Translations under genes and position numbers: made by a program
Notes under the pieces: model-generated
What the model saw: only the letters and a program-made list of their open reading frames with translations
What the model was told of the DNA's origin: nothing
Databases searched by the model: none
Assembly: GCF_000159995.1 (NCBI RefSeq)
Contig: NZ_GG700643.1
Location: 215,291 to 279,290, forward strand
Length of the DNA: 64,000 bases
Origin: Alloprevotella tannerae ATCC 51259
GTDB lineage: Bacteria > Bacteroidota > Bacteroidia > Bacteroidales > Bacteroidaceae
Direction: 5' to 3'
Part shown: positions 38,808 to 48,642 of the stretch, piece after piece
Position numbering within the stretch: position 1 is the first letter of the stretch
Layout: every line of letters starts with the position of its first letter

Positions 38808-39470
38808 TTACTTAGTCAGAACCTTGTCAATCATACCATATTCTTTTGCCTCTTCTGCGGTCATCCAATAATCACGATCGCTATCTTGCCATACTTTCTC
38901 AAAGTCGGTATGCGAATGGTCGGCAATAATGGTATAGAGTTCTTTCTTCAATTTCTGTATTTCGCGAGCCGTAATTTCAATGTCTGAAGCCTGTCCTTGT
39001 GCGCCGCCCATCGGCTGATGGATCATCACGCGACTATGTTTCAAGCCGGAGCGCTTACCTTCCTTGCCCGCCACTAAGAGGACGGCGGCCATAGAAGCAG
39101 CCATACCGGTACAAATGGTTGCTACGTCGCTGCCGATAAACTGCATCGTGTCGTAGATGCCTAAGCCTGCATAGACCGAACCACCGGGAGAGTTGATATA
39201 AATGGAAATATCCTTGCCGGGGTCTGCTGAATCCAAGTAAAGCAACTGCGCTTGCAGCGTGTTGGCCGTATAATCGTCAATTTGTGTCCCCAAAAAGATA
39301 ATACGATCCATCATCAAGCGCGAGAAAACGTCCATTTGCGTTACATTCAATTGGCGTTCTTCCAAAATATATGGGTTCAAATATTGCGCTTGCGCCTTAA
39401 TTACGTCATCGAGTACCATAGAATTGATACCCAACTTGCCCGTGGCGAATTTTTCAAAGTCTGTCCTCAT
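38808..39470 (-). CDS. clpP: ATP-dependent Clp protease proteolytic subunit ClpP
   Basis: 220 residues. Serine protease forming the tetradecameric chamber. Catalytic Ser in CTGMAASMAA, His in HSRVMIHQPMGG, and an Asp of the DSDRDYWM region; the handle segment is SDIEITAREIQKLK. The start MRTDFEKFATGKLG at 39470 matches Bacteroidota ClpP N-termini; a 20-residue extension to 39530 is possible but has no support. It lies between tig and clpX on the minus strand. Confidence 0.95.
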   Translation of the reverse strand: MRTDFEKFATGKLGINSMVLDDVIKAQAQYLNPYILEERQLNVTQMDVFSRLMMDRIIFLGTQIDDYTANTLQAQLLYLDSADPGKDISIYINSPGGSVYAGLGIYDTMQFIGSDVATICTGMAASMAAVLLVAGKEGKRSGLKHSRVMIHQPMGGAQGQASDIEITAREIQKLKKELYTIIADHSHTDFEKVWQDSDRDYWMTAEEAKEYGMIDKVLTK

Positions 39471-39556
39471 TCCTATATTATATTGTGTGTATAGAAAGAC
39501 AGGAAAGGCAATCATTATGCCAATCTGCACGTCTTTCTATCTTTATTTATCAGTAA

Positions 39557-39591
39557 GCGACGCGCCTTACAATAGGATAAAGGAGCGTCGC
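39557..39591 (-). terminator. Hairpin between tig and clpP
   Basis: GCGACGC (39557-39563) pairs with GCGTCGC (39585-39591), extended by GCCTT/AAGG. A short T/A-rich stretch follows on the minus strand. Probably partial termination or processing within the operon. Confidence 0.5.
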
Positions 39592-39620
39592 CTCTGAAAA
39601 ACGTGCTTATTTTGTAGAGA

Positions 39621-40967
39621 TTACTTGAAGAGTTTCTCGAAGTCTTCCTGAGAAATTTTCTTTTTCTTCAAGCCAACTTTTTCTTTTAATGCAGCTGTGA
39701 GTTTCGTATCTATTACGCGATCAAAGATAGCACGCGCTTGGTCTTGCTTTTGCAGCACTTCTTGCGCATATTTTTCCAAGTATTCATCGGGCACGTTATT
39801 AATGCCGTATTGCATAAATTGGAAACGAGCAGCAGAAATCGCCATTTCTTTCATATCAGCGTCTTCTACTTTAATGCCGGCCTCGCTCGTCAGTTTTTCG
39901 CGAATCAGTTGCCACTTCAATTCTTTCAAGCTGGAGTCGAAGTTGTCGTCAACATATTTCTCGTCCTTATCCTTGTTGTTAGCCAACATAAAGCGGCGCA
40001 GCAAGTCTTTCGGGAATTCCAGTTCGCCCACTTTGTTTTCAGCATAAGCGCGAGCGTCCAGTAAGAACTTATAATCAGCATCAGCTACGCGTTGGTGCTG
40101 CAATTGCTCTTTGATCTTCGCGCGGAATTCTTCTTCGCTCTTTACTTGACCTTCACCAAAGATGCGATCAAACAACTTCTGATCGAGTTCGCTCGGCACA
40201 AAGCGGCTTATTTCTTCAACTTGGAAAGAGAAATCGCCGGCGTGTTGTGCTACCTCATCCTTCTTTACCTTCAACAAAGAAGCAGCCTCAACATCGCTGT
40301 GAGCTTCAGCAGGCTTAAAAGTGATGACGTCGTTTTTCTTCGCACCGTCAAACAGCTTTTTCTGATCGTCAGCCTTAAAATAATTCGGCATCAATGAAGC
40401 GCGCTCTACTTGTATGCCGCCTTCTTTCGGCTGTCCTTGCTCATCGAGCTCCGTTAACGGGCCGCGGAGAATATCACCATCGCGATATTCTTCAACATCT
40501 TCCGGATGGCCGGCCTGACGCGTCATTTCTTCAATCTGACTATTGACTTGTGCATCGTCTACTTCGATTTCGTAATAGTCGACCTTGTCTTTTTTGTTCA
40601 ACTCGATAGAGAATTCGGGCGCCAAGGCAATATCAAACTTAAATTCGAAGTCGTCTTGATTCTCTATGTCTTGAGGAGCTTGCGACTCATTGCCCATCGG
40701 TTCACCCAGTACTTCCAATTTTTGTTCTTTAATATAGCCAAACAATTTGTCGGAAAGCAATCTGTTCACTTCCTCCATCTTTGCTTGCGGACCATACATT
40801 TTATTTACCAAGCTGAAAGGCACCTTTCCCGGACGGAATCCCGGCATCTGCGCCTTTTGGCTCATTTTTTTCAATGCCTCATTGACCTTCTCTGCATAAT
40901 CAGCCTTGACGAGTTGAATCGTAATCGTACCACTGACCGGAGTGGACTTTTCAAATGAAATGTTCAT
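39621..40967 (-). CDS. tig: Trigger factor (ribosome-associated chaperone)
   Basis: 448 residues. The ribosome-binding N-domain carries the signature MPGFRPGKVPFSLV (about residue 41). A middle domain (about 150-240) has only weak similarity to the FKBP-type PPIase fold (DGDILRG...), as is common in this phylum, so isomerase activity may be lost. It has a helical C-terminal chaperone domain with two arms and a Lys-rich tail. First gene of the tig-clpP-clpX operon; a -7 box TAACTTTG lies on the minus strand at 41047-41054. Confidence 0.93.
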   Translation of the reverse strand: MNISFEKSTPVSGTITIQLVKADYAEKVNEALKKMSQKAQMPGFRPGKVPFSLVNKMYGPQAKMEEVNRLLSDKLFGYIKEQKLEVLGEPMGNESQAPQDIENQDDFEFKFDIALAPEFSIELNKKDKVDYYEIEVDDAQVNSQIEEMTRQAGHPEDVEEYRDGDILRGPLTELDEQGQPKEGGIQVERASLMPNYFKADDQKKLFDGAKKNDVITFKPAEAHSDVEAASLLKVKKDEVAQHAGDFSFQVEEISRFVPSELDQKLFDRIFGEGQVKSEEEFRAKIKEQLQHQRVADADYKFLLDARAYAENKVGELEFPKDLLRRFMLANNKDKDEKYVDDNFDSSLKELKWQLIREKLTSEAGIKVEDADMKEMAISAARFQFMQYGINNVPDEYLEKYAQEVLQKQDQARAIFDRVIDTKLTAALKEKVGLKKKKISQEDFEKLFK

Positions 40968-41526
40968 CGAATTATCTTCTATTTATTGTTTTTATTATCT
41001 TACAGTAAAGGGCACCTTTCACCCACAATTTAAGGTGAGGAGCGCGCAAAGTTAACAATTTCTTCCGGCTTACCCTCATCTTCATCCTTTTTTTCGCTTT
41101 CTATCTACTTCTTATGCCCGATTTATCGCCACAGTCGCTGAGATTTTACCGACATAAAGCGCTTATATTTAGACTAATGTCGCTCGCTCTCTTCCTGATA
41201 ACCATTTGCGGAAGGGGTTAAAATGGATTTACAGACAGCGCTTGTCCTAATTTTATGAAGAACAATAAGTTTCTGCTTAAGCAAGACTTATTTTCAATTG
41301 CTTCTCATCGTCGTGGCGCAAACTCTTCCCTGACGATCTTATTGTTTGCTGCCGCCAAACGATGGTTTGGTCCCGGCAAACAATGATTTGGCGCCGGCAA
41401 ACGATAGTTTGGTGGCAGCAAACAATAACAACAAGAGGTAGGACAAAGCAAAAACGGGAAAACGAACCACAAAGAGTAAGCAAAATTCTTTAACTTTGCA
41501 GCCTTAATTACTATAATCCACAAAAC
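40968..41526. other. Divergent tig/valS intergenic region
   Basis: 558 bases. It contains the tig -7 box (41047-41054, minus), array locus C (41341-41427) and the valS -7 box TAACTTTG (41491-41498, plus). No convincing -33 partners were seen. 41060-41335 holds nothing recognisable. Confidence 0.55.
41341..41427. repeat. 21-base-period GTTTG-N7-CAAAC array, locus C
   Basis: Units at 41356, 41377 and 41398 and a closing CAAACAAT at 41419: four modules with period 21. Spacers are CTGCCGC, GTCCCGG, GCGCCGG and GTGGCAG, a mixture of both orientations. It lies 65 bases upstream of the valS -7 box. Confidence 0.9.
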
Positions 41527-44208
41527 ATGGAATTAGCAGCTAAATACACACCACAGGACGTAGAGACCAAGTGGTATGATTATTGGATGAAGCATCACCT
41601 CTTCCGCTCTCACCCGGACGGAAGAGAACCCTATACAGTCGTAATCCCTCCCCCCAACGTCACAGGCGTATTGCACATGGGGCATATGCTGAACGAAACG
41701 ATTCAAGATATTCTCGTGCGCCGCGCGCGAATGGAGGGCAAGAACGCCTGCTGGGTGCCTGGAACTGACCACGCCTCCATCGCCACGGAAGCTAAAGTCG
41801 TAGCCCGTCTGGCTGAAAGGGGTATCAAGAAAACAGACCTCACGCGCGAGGAATTTCTGAAGCACGCTTGGGAGTGGACAGACGAACACGGCGGCATTAT
41901 TCTCCAACAGCTGCGCCGCGTAGGGGCTAGTTGCGATTGGGAGCGCACGGCATTCACGATGGACGAGGAGCGTTCGCGAAGCGTCATACACGTCTTTGTG
42001 GATCTTTATAAAAAGGGATTGATTTATCGCGGCGTACGCATGGTCAATTGGGACCCAAAGGCGCTCACGGCCTTAAGTGATGAGGAAGTAATCTATAAAG
42101 AGGAAAACTCAAAGCTATATTACTTACGCTATTATTTGAGCAACGACGATCAAAAGGAAGCCCCCGAAGGCTCCGTCGTACACATCGACGAGAAAGGGCG
42201 GCGCTATGCTGTCGTTGCAACGACGCGTCCGGAAACGATAATGGGAGATACGGCAATGTGTATCAACCCAGAAGATCCCAAAAATCAGTGGCTCAAGGGC
42301 CAAAAAGTAATCGTTCCGCTCGTTGGTCGCGAGATACCCGTCATTGAAGACGAATATGTCGATGTCGCTTTCGGTACGGGTTGTTTGAAGGTAACGCCTG
42401 CGCATGACGTCAACGACTATATGCTGGGCCAAAAGCACAAGTTGGCTTCCATAGATATATTCAACGACAACGGTACTCTGAGCGAAGCCGCCGAACTTTA
42501 CGTCGGACAGGATCGCTTGGACGTGCGTCGCCAAATAGAGAAAGACTTAGAAGCTGCAGGCTTGATGGAGCGCGTAGAGTCTTACGTCAACAAGGTTGGC
42601 TTCTCAGAGCGCACCAACGTGCCTATTGAACCTAAGCTCTCTATGCAGTGGTTTCTCAAGATGCAGCACTTCGCCGACCTCGCATTGCCGCCGGTAATGA
42701 ATGATGAAATCAAATTTTACCCGACAAAATATAAGAACATCTATCGCCACTGGTTGAGCAACATTAAGGATTGGTGCATCTCGCGCCAACTTTGGTGGGG
42801 GCATCGCATTCCGGCTTACTTCCTGCCCAATGGCGATTGCGTTGTAGCTGAAACCATCGAGGAAGCCGTAGAGGAGGCACGCAAACTTTCAGGCGACGCA
42901 ACCATTGAAGCCAAAGACTTAAAGCAAGATGAGGACGCGCTGGATACGTGGTTCTCTTCGTGGTTGTGGCCCATCTCGCTCTTCAACGGTATTTCTGATC
43001 CGAACAATGAGGAGTTTCGGTATTATTACCCGACGGCCGATCTCGTAACCGGTCCGGACATCATCTTCTTCTGGGTAGCTCGAATGATTATGGCGGGCTA
43101 TGAATATACCGGAAAGATGCCCTTTAAGCACGTTTACTTTACGGGTATCGTGCGCGACAAGCTTGGGCGAAAGATGTCGAAGTCGTTGGGCAATTCTCCC
43201 GATCCTTTGGCTTTGATAGACAGTTTTGGCGCAGACGGCGTCAGAATGGGGCTGATGCTGGCCGCACCTGCGGGCAACGACATTTTATATGATGACAGCT
43301 TATGCGAACAAGGGCGCAACTTCTGCAATAAGATTTGGAACTGCTTCCGTCTGATTGACTCGTTAGAAGTATCTGACGGCGCGCAACCGCAAACGGCGCG
43401 CCGCGCCTTGGATTGGTTTGGTGCTCAGTTGCGCAAGAGTGCAGCTGAAATTGCCGATCTCTTCACAAAATATCGCTTAAGCGAGGCCCTGATGGAGATC
43501 TACCGCCTGATTACTGACGAGTTTAGCGGCTGGCTGCTTGAGATGACGAAGCCGGCTTACGGTGAACCGATCGACCGCCGGACGATTAACGAGGTCAAAG
43601 CTTACTTTAATGATCTCCTACATTTGCTCCACCCGTTTATGCCTTTTATTACCGAAGAACTTTGGCAACACTTGGCAGAGCGTAAATCGGGAGAAAGCAT
43701 CATGATCGACCCGCAAAATATAGCGCAACCGCAAGCTGAAGACGCGCAAATCTTGGCAACGTTTGAGCAAATTAAATGCATCGTGCAGGGAGTGCGCGCC
43801 GTGCGCAATGCGAAGAACATTGCGAAGAAAGAAAGTCTTGAGCTGGAAGTAATCGGTGAGAATCCGGTGAAGTCGGACAATGGAATTATCGAGAAGATGG
43901 CCAACATTAGTAGCATCACCGAGGTAACTGAGAAGAATGCTAATGCGTCTGTCTTTATGGTAGGTACGCATACATTCGCCGTTATTTTAGGCAACTTAAT
44001 CGATATTGAGGCAGAGCGCTCTAAAGCTGAGGCAGAATTAGCCCACTTGAAGCAATTCCTCGCCGGCATCGAAAAGAAATTGGGTAACGAGAAGTTCGTA
44101 GCCAATGCACCTGAAGCCGTTGTCGCCTTAGAGCGGAAGAAGAAGAGCGATGCTGAAGCGAAAATCCAATCACTTCAAGCGCGCCTTGCAGATTTAGCGA
44201 AAGAATGA
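41527..44208 (+). CDS. valS: Valyl-tRNA synthetase
   Basis: 893 residues. Class I synthetase charging tRNA-Val. HIGH motif as HMGH (residues 50-53, in GVLHMGHML), KMSKS at 549-553 ([10 protein letters not shown]), editing CP1 domain with [12 protein letters not shown], and [11 protein letters not shown] typical of ValRS. The C-terminal coiled coil ([17 protein letters not shown]) that binds the tRNA is present. Single gene with its own promoter and terminator. Confidence 0.98.
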   Translation: MELAAKYTPQDVETKWYDYWMKHHLFRSHPDGREPYTVVIPPPNVTGVLHMGHMLNETIQDILVRRARMEGKNACWVPGTDHASIATEAKVVARLAERGIKKTDLTREEFLKHAWEWTDEHGGIILQQLRRVGASCDWERTAFTMDEERSRSVIHVFVDLYKKGLIYRGVRMVNWDPKALTALSDEEVIYKEENSKLYYLRYYLSNDDQKEAPEGSVVHIDEKGRRYAVVATTRPETIMGDTAMCINPEDPKNQWLKGQKVIVPLVGREIPVIEDEYVDVAFGTGCLKVTPAHDVNDYMLGQKHKLASIDIFNDNGTLSEAAELYVGQDRLDVRRQIEKDLEAAGLMERVESYVNKVGFSERTNVPIEPKLSMQWFLKMQHFADLALPPVMNDEIKFYPTKYKNIYRHWLSNIKDWCISRQLWWGHRIPAYFLPNGDCVVAETIEEAVEEARKLSGDATIEAKDLKQDEDALDTWFSSWLWPISLFNGISDPNNEEFRYYYPTADLVTGPDIIFFWVARMIMAGYEYTGKMPFKHVYFTGIVRDKLGRKMSKSLGNSPDPLALIDSFGADGVRMGLMLAAPAGNDILYDDSLCEQGRNFCNKIWNCFRLIDSLEVSDGAQPQTARRALDWFGAQLRKSAAEIADLFTKYRLSEALMEIYRLITDEFSGWLLEMTKPAYGEPIDRRTINEVKAYFNDLLHLLHPFMPFITEELWQHLAERKSGESIMIDPQNIAQPQAEDAQILATFEQIKCIVQGVRAVRNAKNIAKKESLELEVIGENPVKSDNGIIEKMANISSITEVTEKNANASVFMVGTHTFAVILGNLIDIEAERSKAEAELAHLKQFLAGIEKKLGNEKFVANAPEAVVALERKKKSDAEAKIQSLQARLADLAKE

Positions 44209-44302
44209 AGCGATTCCACCAAGACTTTGCGGAGCTATGAACGTATGTTGCAAAGCCAGCTTTTGCTTTGATGAATGAAAGTCGGTTAAAACGACTATAT
44301 AT

Positions 44303-44345
44303 AATAAGGTGTACCAAGTAAAAACTTGGTGCGCCTTATTTTTAT
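44303..44345 (+). terminator. Terminator after valS
   Basis: 17-base stem with wobble pairs (44303-44319 with 44324-44340), 4-base A loop, then a T run. Confidence 0.88.
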
Positions 44346-44441
44346 TCTTGAACTTACGCCTCGCCCGCTTCGCTCTCTGTATAAATACAAATGCTTTAAA
44401 AGGGAAGATAAACGCGGAGCTGATAGATTCCTTGGTCTATT

Positions 44442-44473
44442 ATTGTTAATTATTGCGCGATGTGGTAATTTTG
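44442..44473 (+). promoter_or_regulatory. Promoter of the MORN/GH25 gene
   Basis: TTG (44443-44445), 20 bases, TAATTTTG (44466-44473), 23 bases before the ATG at 44497. Its position rules out the longer upstream reading frame. Confidence 0.7.
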
Positions 44474-44496
44474 CACCTTATTATAGCAGCAAAACA

Positions 44497-46806
44497 ATGA
44501 GCCATAAAAGACGTTCTCCAATTCGTAAGCAGATCCTACAAAGTCGCCGTTTGCGGCGTCGGGTTCGGCGCAAGGTTGGTGCGCGCTTGACTTGGTGTCG
44601 TCGGTATTGGTGGGCTGTATTGGCCGTGTTGCTCTTTTCCCTCTGTGCTTGGGTCTTTATACCTAATGGTTTGCAGCGACAATTGAAAGGTGTGGCGCTG
44701 ATTGAGGCTGAAGTTTGTTATCGCGTAACGTCTTCCGAGGGGGATACATTATATATAGAGGGGACGACAACAGATAGTATTGCGCCAAAAGTAGATGTGC
44801 GCCCCGATTCCATTTATAAAAAGACAACTGCTACCGGCTTCTTCGTTTCTAATGCCGGACACTTAGTTACGACGAGGCGACTTCATGCTCGTCTGCCAGA
44901 AAAACTTCCAAACGAAACTTTACAGGTTCGGTTACAAATGTTGGCCAAAGCCTTGAAAGCAGAGATGAGTAAACAAAAGATTTTACGACGTGAATTAGAT
45001 AACTATGCTCACTCTCACACGGTCGTTGATGGCGGCTACAATAACGTAATGACGCTGCGTGATAGTATTATAAGGCGGCAAGTGAAAACTGATTTGCTTC
45101 TGCAACTCGTGTTGAAAATGCTTCCGTCAAAGCACTTGGCGGCAAAAAGAGTAGAAAATTATCGCATAACGACCAAGCAGGAGGTTGAGAATTCTATCGT
45201 GTCGCGTCAGTATAAGGCACATTATACGGGCGATCAAACGGCTCATCTCATCTTGTTACAATTGGACGCAGAGCGTTTACCTAAAGAGGCGCATCGATTT
45301 GTGATTTATCGTTTTAATCCACAAGCGTGGGCCTTCGGGCAAGGTGCGCATTACTTTTTGGGTTATCAATTGATGACGCCGGAAGAAGCATCGATAGCCT
45401 TGCCTGATGCAGCAAAAACTACACAGCCAAATCTGCCTTTAGCTGAAGGCGGACCTATGTTGAATAGCTTCGGGCAGGTGTGCGGCGTTGTTGGTTTTGG
45501 TAAAACGAATGTGGGAGATGAATTGTCTAAATTGTTTTATTCAAATCATTCTTACCCGTCGAGAGTCTTCGACAATTGGATAAAAGGCGTTAAGCTGTGG
45601 TTTCGTCAGCCGCGTGCTTTAGCCACAGATTCGCTCCGCCTTACTCAGCCTTTGCGGTCAAACGTTTCCGGTTGGCAACGAATAGCTGATCATTACGTGT
45701 CGCGCTCACTGCCCGGCGGACGCTATACGGGTTCTTATTTAAACGGTGTGCGCGTTGGTTCCGGACGTATGCAATATGCCGATGGGTCAGTCTATGCCGG
45801 TCAATGGCTGAAAGATAAGCGCGAAGGACTCGGGGTTTATATCGATAAGTGCGGGCGTATTTACACCGGACAGTGGAAGGCCGATACGCTCTATCAGGGA
45901 TCTTGCCGGACGGAGAGCGATTTTTATGTCGGCGGCATCGACAAAGCTTTTCGTCGCACGGGCTTTGGTGTTTTTACGAATGAGCAGGGCGACTATTATG
46001 AAGGACTTTGGCGGAAAGGTAAACGTAATGGTTTTGGTATTGGGCTTTCTTTGCACCACATTGTCCGTGCCGGCATTTGGCGAAAAGGTCGTTTCTTAGG
46101 CGAACAGATGGTTTACAATGCGGACCGAGTGTATGGCATTGATATTTCCCGCCACCAACACGAGCTGGGGAAGCAGCGCTTCGCCATAGACTTTTCTCGA
46201 TTACGCATCACGAGTCTTGGAACGCTCCCGCGCAAGGTAAAAGGGAAGATCAATTACACCGTTACCTTCGTTTATATTAAGGCAACTGAAGGTGCAACGC
46301 TTTATAATAAATACTATAAAGGAGACTTGGATGGCGCTTTGCGAAACGGTCTGCACGCCGGAGCTTATCATTTCTTTTCTACCTACACGCCTCCTGCAGA
46401 GCAAGCTTCCTTTTTTCTGAAGCAAACGCATGGAATGCGCGGAGATTTGGCGCCAATGCTTGACGTGGAGCCTTCGCACAAGCAGATAGAGCGCATCGGT
46501 GGGCGTGATGTTCTTTTTAATCGTATGCTACAATGGCTGCGCATCGTGGAGCAACGCACCGGGCGCCGTCCGGTTCTGTATGTCAGCCAACTTTTTGTCA
46601 ACGATTATTTGTCTTATGCACCCGAAAGTTTGCTGAAATACAAAATGTGGATTGCGCGTTATAGCGAATATAAGCCTTACGTTCATTTGGAGTATTGGCA
46701 ACTAACGCCGGAAGGCCGCGTCAGAGGTATTCACGGTGAAGTAGATATCAATGTATTTAATGGTTCTAAAGCGCAATTTTTACAAAATATGGTGCATACG
46801 CCTTAA
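44497..46806 (+). CDS. Membrane-anchored protein: degenerate trypsin-like domain, MORN repeats, GH25 lysozyme
   Basis: 769 residues. A very basic N-terminus, one membrane anchor (about 37-55), then a periplasmic part. The region around 110-340 has the layout of a trypsin-like protease (TGFFVSNAGHLVTT...; AEGGPMLNSFGQVCGVVGFG), but the nucleophile of GNSGGP is replaced (Glu317) and the NNHV-type His is absent. MORN repeats at about 407-530 (YTGSYLNGVRVGSG, YAGQWLKDKREG). The C-terminal GH25 lysozyme domain runs from about 546 (YGIDISRHQ) with the catalytic DVEP (Asp656, Glu658) and VDINVFNGS. Likely cuts peptidoglycan while a dead protease domain binds peptides (inference). The start at 44497 is fixed by the promoter. 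Confidence 0.82.
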   Translation: MSHKRRSPIRKQILQSRRLRRRVRRKVGARLTWCRRYWWAVLAVLLFSLCAWVFIPNGLQRQLKGVALIEAEVCYRVTSSEGDTLYIEGTTTDSIAPKVDVRPDSIYKKTTATGFFVSNAGHLVTTRRLHARLPEKLPNETLQVRLQMLAKALKAEMSKQKILRRELDNYAHSHTVVDGGYNNVMTLRDSIIRRQVKTDLLLQLVLKMLPSKHLAAKRVENYRITTKQEVENSIVSRQYKAHYTGDQTAHLILLQLDAERLPKEAHRFVIYRFNPQAWAFGQGAHYFLGYQLMTPEEASIALPDAAKTTQPNLPLAEGGPMLNSFGQVCGVVGFGKTNVGDELSKLFYSNHSYPSRVFDNWIKGVKLWFRQPRALATDSLRLTQPLRSNVSGWQRIADHYVSRSLPGGRYTGSYLNGVRVGSGRMQYADGSVYAGQWLKDKREGLGVYIDKCGRIYTGQWKADTLYQGSCRTESDFYVGGIDKAFRRTGFGVFTNEQGDYYEGLWRKGKRNGFGIGLSLHHIVRAGIWRKGRFLGEQMVYNADRVYGIDISRHQHELGKQRFAIDFSRLRITSLGTLPRKVKGKINYTVTFVYIKATEGATLYNKYYKGDLDGALRNGLHAGAYHFFSTYTPPAEQASFFLKQTHGMRGDLAPMLDVEPSHKQIERIGGRDVLFNRMLQWLRIVEQRTGRRPVLYVSQLFVNDYLSYAPESLLKYKMWIARYSEYKPYVHLEYWQLTPEGRVRGIHGEVDINVFNGSKAQFLQNMVHTP

Positions 46807-47010
46807 TGCACTATTTGTTTATTGATAATTACTTAGCCATGTGTATGTAGCTTGAGTCAGTTAAAGTCGTGTTTACCTTTGAAGTTATTTCTGTTGGCCA
46901 TTGGCGTTCTAAAATAATTTGTCGCAAACAGAGTAATCAATTGGCAAATAATATTTTCCTAAAAAATAGGGCTTGTAACAAATGATACAGGAAAGCAAAA
47001 CGTTTTCCTC

Positions 47011-47018
47011 TACTTTTG
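47011..47018 (+). promoter_or_regulatory. -7 element before the DUF438 gene
   Basis: TACTTTTG followed by CAGCAC, 91 bases before the start; no clear -33. The leader holds a small nested hairpin (GCATC 47051-47055 with GATGC 47077-47081, enclosing GGGGTAAGCCCC). Confidence 0.45.
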
Positions 47019-47108
47019 CAGCACATACAAATAATTCAGGCGTGAAGCTAGCATCAATGGAGTAGGGGTAAGCCCCGATGCACTGTTGCAACCTTCAAGT
47101 TCATTAAT

Positions 47109-48641
47109 GTGAAACAAATAATTAAGGCAATGGAAGATATGCTACGCGGCCTTTCGGCCAAAGATACGGAGCGACTGAGCGCTCTCTTACAAATCGAGGA
47201 GGATTATGAGACGGGTAAAATCGACTTGAAAGAAGCCCGTCGCCAACTGAGTGAGAAAGTGGGGCGTGTACACCCTTATGACATTGCGAAGGCAGAGCAG
47301 CACCTTGTGCCCGCTGACGATGAAGAGTGTCGCAAAGTCGATATGAAAAAGACTTTGCAGCTGCTGGATGGCTTCTTGGATACGTCGCGCCCGGACTTGC
47401 CGGCTGACCATCCCATTATGCTTTACTATCGTGAGAATGATGAGATGCGGAAATATTTGGCCGAGGTCGAGAACTTGTTGCAGTTCCCATTGATCAAGAA
47501 TCAGTGGCTCGAACTGTATGAGGCGCTGCTGCAATATCCCGTGCATTATACGCGCAAGCAGAACCAGCTTTATCCGCTGTTGGAGAAAAAGGGCTTTGAT
47601 AGGCCTACAACGACGATGTGGACTTTCGACGATTTTGTCCGCGATGAGATTAAGGCGGCTAAGCGCTTGCTTGATGAAGATAAGGATGATGAATTCTTGG
47701 CGCACCAAAAGAATGTGCTGGCTTATACGCGCGATTTGATGGAAAAAGAAGAGACGATTCTTTATCCTACGTCCTTAGCGATGATTTCTCCTGCTGAGTT
47801 TGAAGAGATGAAGGAGGGGGACCGAGAAATTGGGTTCGCTTTTATTGAGCCGGAGGCGTCGCTTGCCAAGCAGCCTACACAAACGCCGGCTACAGAGACG
47901 AGCGGATTTGCAGCCGAACTACAGGCTTTGTTAGGAAAATATGGTTATTCGGTGGGCAATGATAAGGATCAGGTTTTAGAAGTTAAGACCGGAAAGCTTA
48001 CATTAGAGCAAATCAACTTGATTTTTCGCCATTTACCCGTAGATATCTCTTTTGTTGATGAAAACGAACTTGTAAAATTCTATTCGGATACGCCGCATCG
48101 CGTCTTCCCGCGTAGCAAGAATGTTATCGGTCGTCAGGTTACCAATTGCCATCCACGGTCCAGTGTGCACATCGTACGAGAAATTGTAGACAAATTTCGT
48201 AATGGGGAGCAAGATAAGGCTGAATTTTGGATTAACAAACCGGGTTTATTCATCTACATCATCTACTATGCGGTAAGAGATGAGGCCGGACGCTTCCGTG
48301 GCGTTTTGGAAATGATGCAGGATTGTACGCACATTCGTGACTTGGAAGGCTCGCGCACGCTCTTGACGTGGGAAGCTGAAGAAACAGATGAGGCGGCGGA
48401 AGCTTCTCAATCGGCCAATGCGCCACTTTCAGCTGAAACGCGTTTGAAGGACTTGTTAAAAACTTATCCCTGGCTCAAAACTGAATTGGTGAAACTTCGG
48501 CCGGAGTTTAAGATGCTCAATAGTCCGCTCGGCAAACTGATTGTGGCACGCGCGACACTTAAGGATGTGAGTGAGCGCAGCGGAATGTCGGTAGACGAAC
48601 TCTTGCAAAGTTTGCAAAAGTTGATAGCTGCGCACGCCTAA
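47109..48641 (+). CDS. DUF438-hemerythrin-PAS-DUF1858 sensor protein
   Basis: 510 residues, cytoplasmic. Order: DUF438 (about 1-75, LLQIEEDYETGKIDLKEARR), a hemerythrin-like four-helix domain (about 95-240) with di-iron ligand candidates in DHPIMLYYREND, HYTRKQNQLYP, HQKN and KEETILYP, a PAS-type domain (about 315-435, FPRSKNVIGRQVTNCHP) and a C-terminal DUF1858-like helical domain. Relatives are thought to sense or repair damage by oxygen or nitric oxide. GTG at 47109 is the start; no transmitter or DNA-binding domain is present, so the output is unknown. Its stop is one base from the end of the converging gene. Confidence 0.82.
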   Translation: MKQIIKAMEDMLRGLSAKDTERLSALLQIEEDYETGKIDLKEARRQLSEKVGRVHPYDIAKAEQHLVPADDEECRKVDMKKTLQLLDGFLDTSRPDLPADHPIMLYYRENDEMRKYLAEVENLLQFPLIKNQWLELYEALLQYPVHYTRKQNQLYPLLEKKGFDRPTTTMWTFDDFVRDEIKAAKRLLDEDKDDEFLAHQKNVLAYTRDLMEKEETILYPTSLAMISPAEFEEMKEGDREIGFAFIEPEASLAKQPTQTPATETSGFAAELQALLGKYGYSVGNDKDQVLEVKTGKLTLEQINLIFRHLPVDISFVDENELVKFYSDTPHRVFPRSKNVIGRQVTNCHPRSSVHIVREIVDKFRNGEQDKAEFWINKPGLFIYIIYYAVRDEAGRFRGVLEMMQDCTHIRDLEGSRTLLTWEAEETDEAAEASQSANAPLSAETRLKDLLKTYPWLKTELVKLRPEFKMLNSPLGKLIVARATLKDVSERSGMSVDELLQSLQKLIAAHA

Positions 48642-48642
48642 G

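Noticed and set aside
44326-44496. A 57-residue N-terminal extension of the MORN/GH25 protein
   Set aside because: It overlaps the valS terminator and a -33/-7 promoter, so the start is set at 44497.
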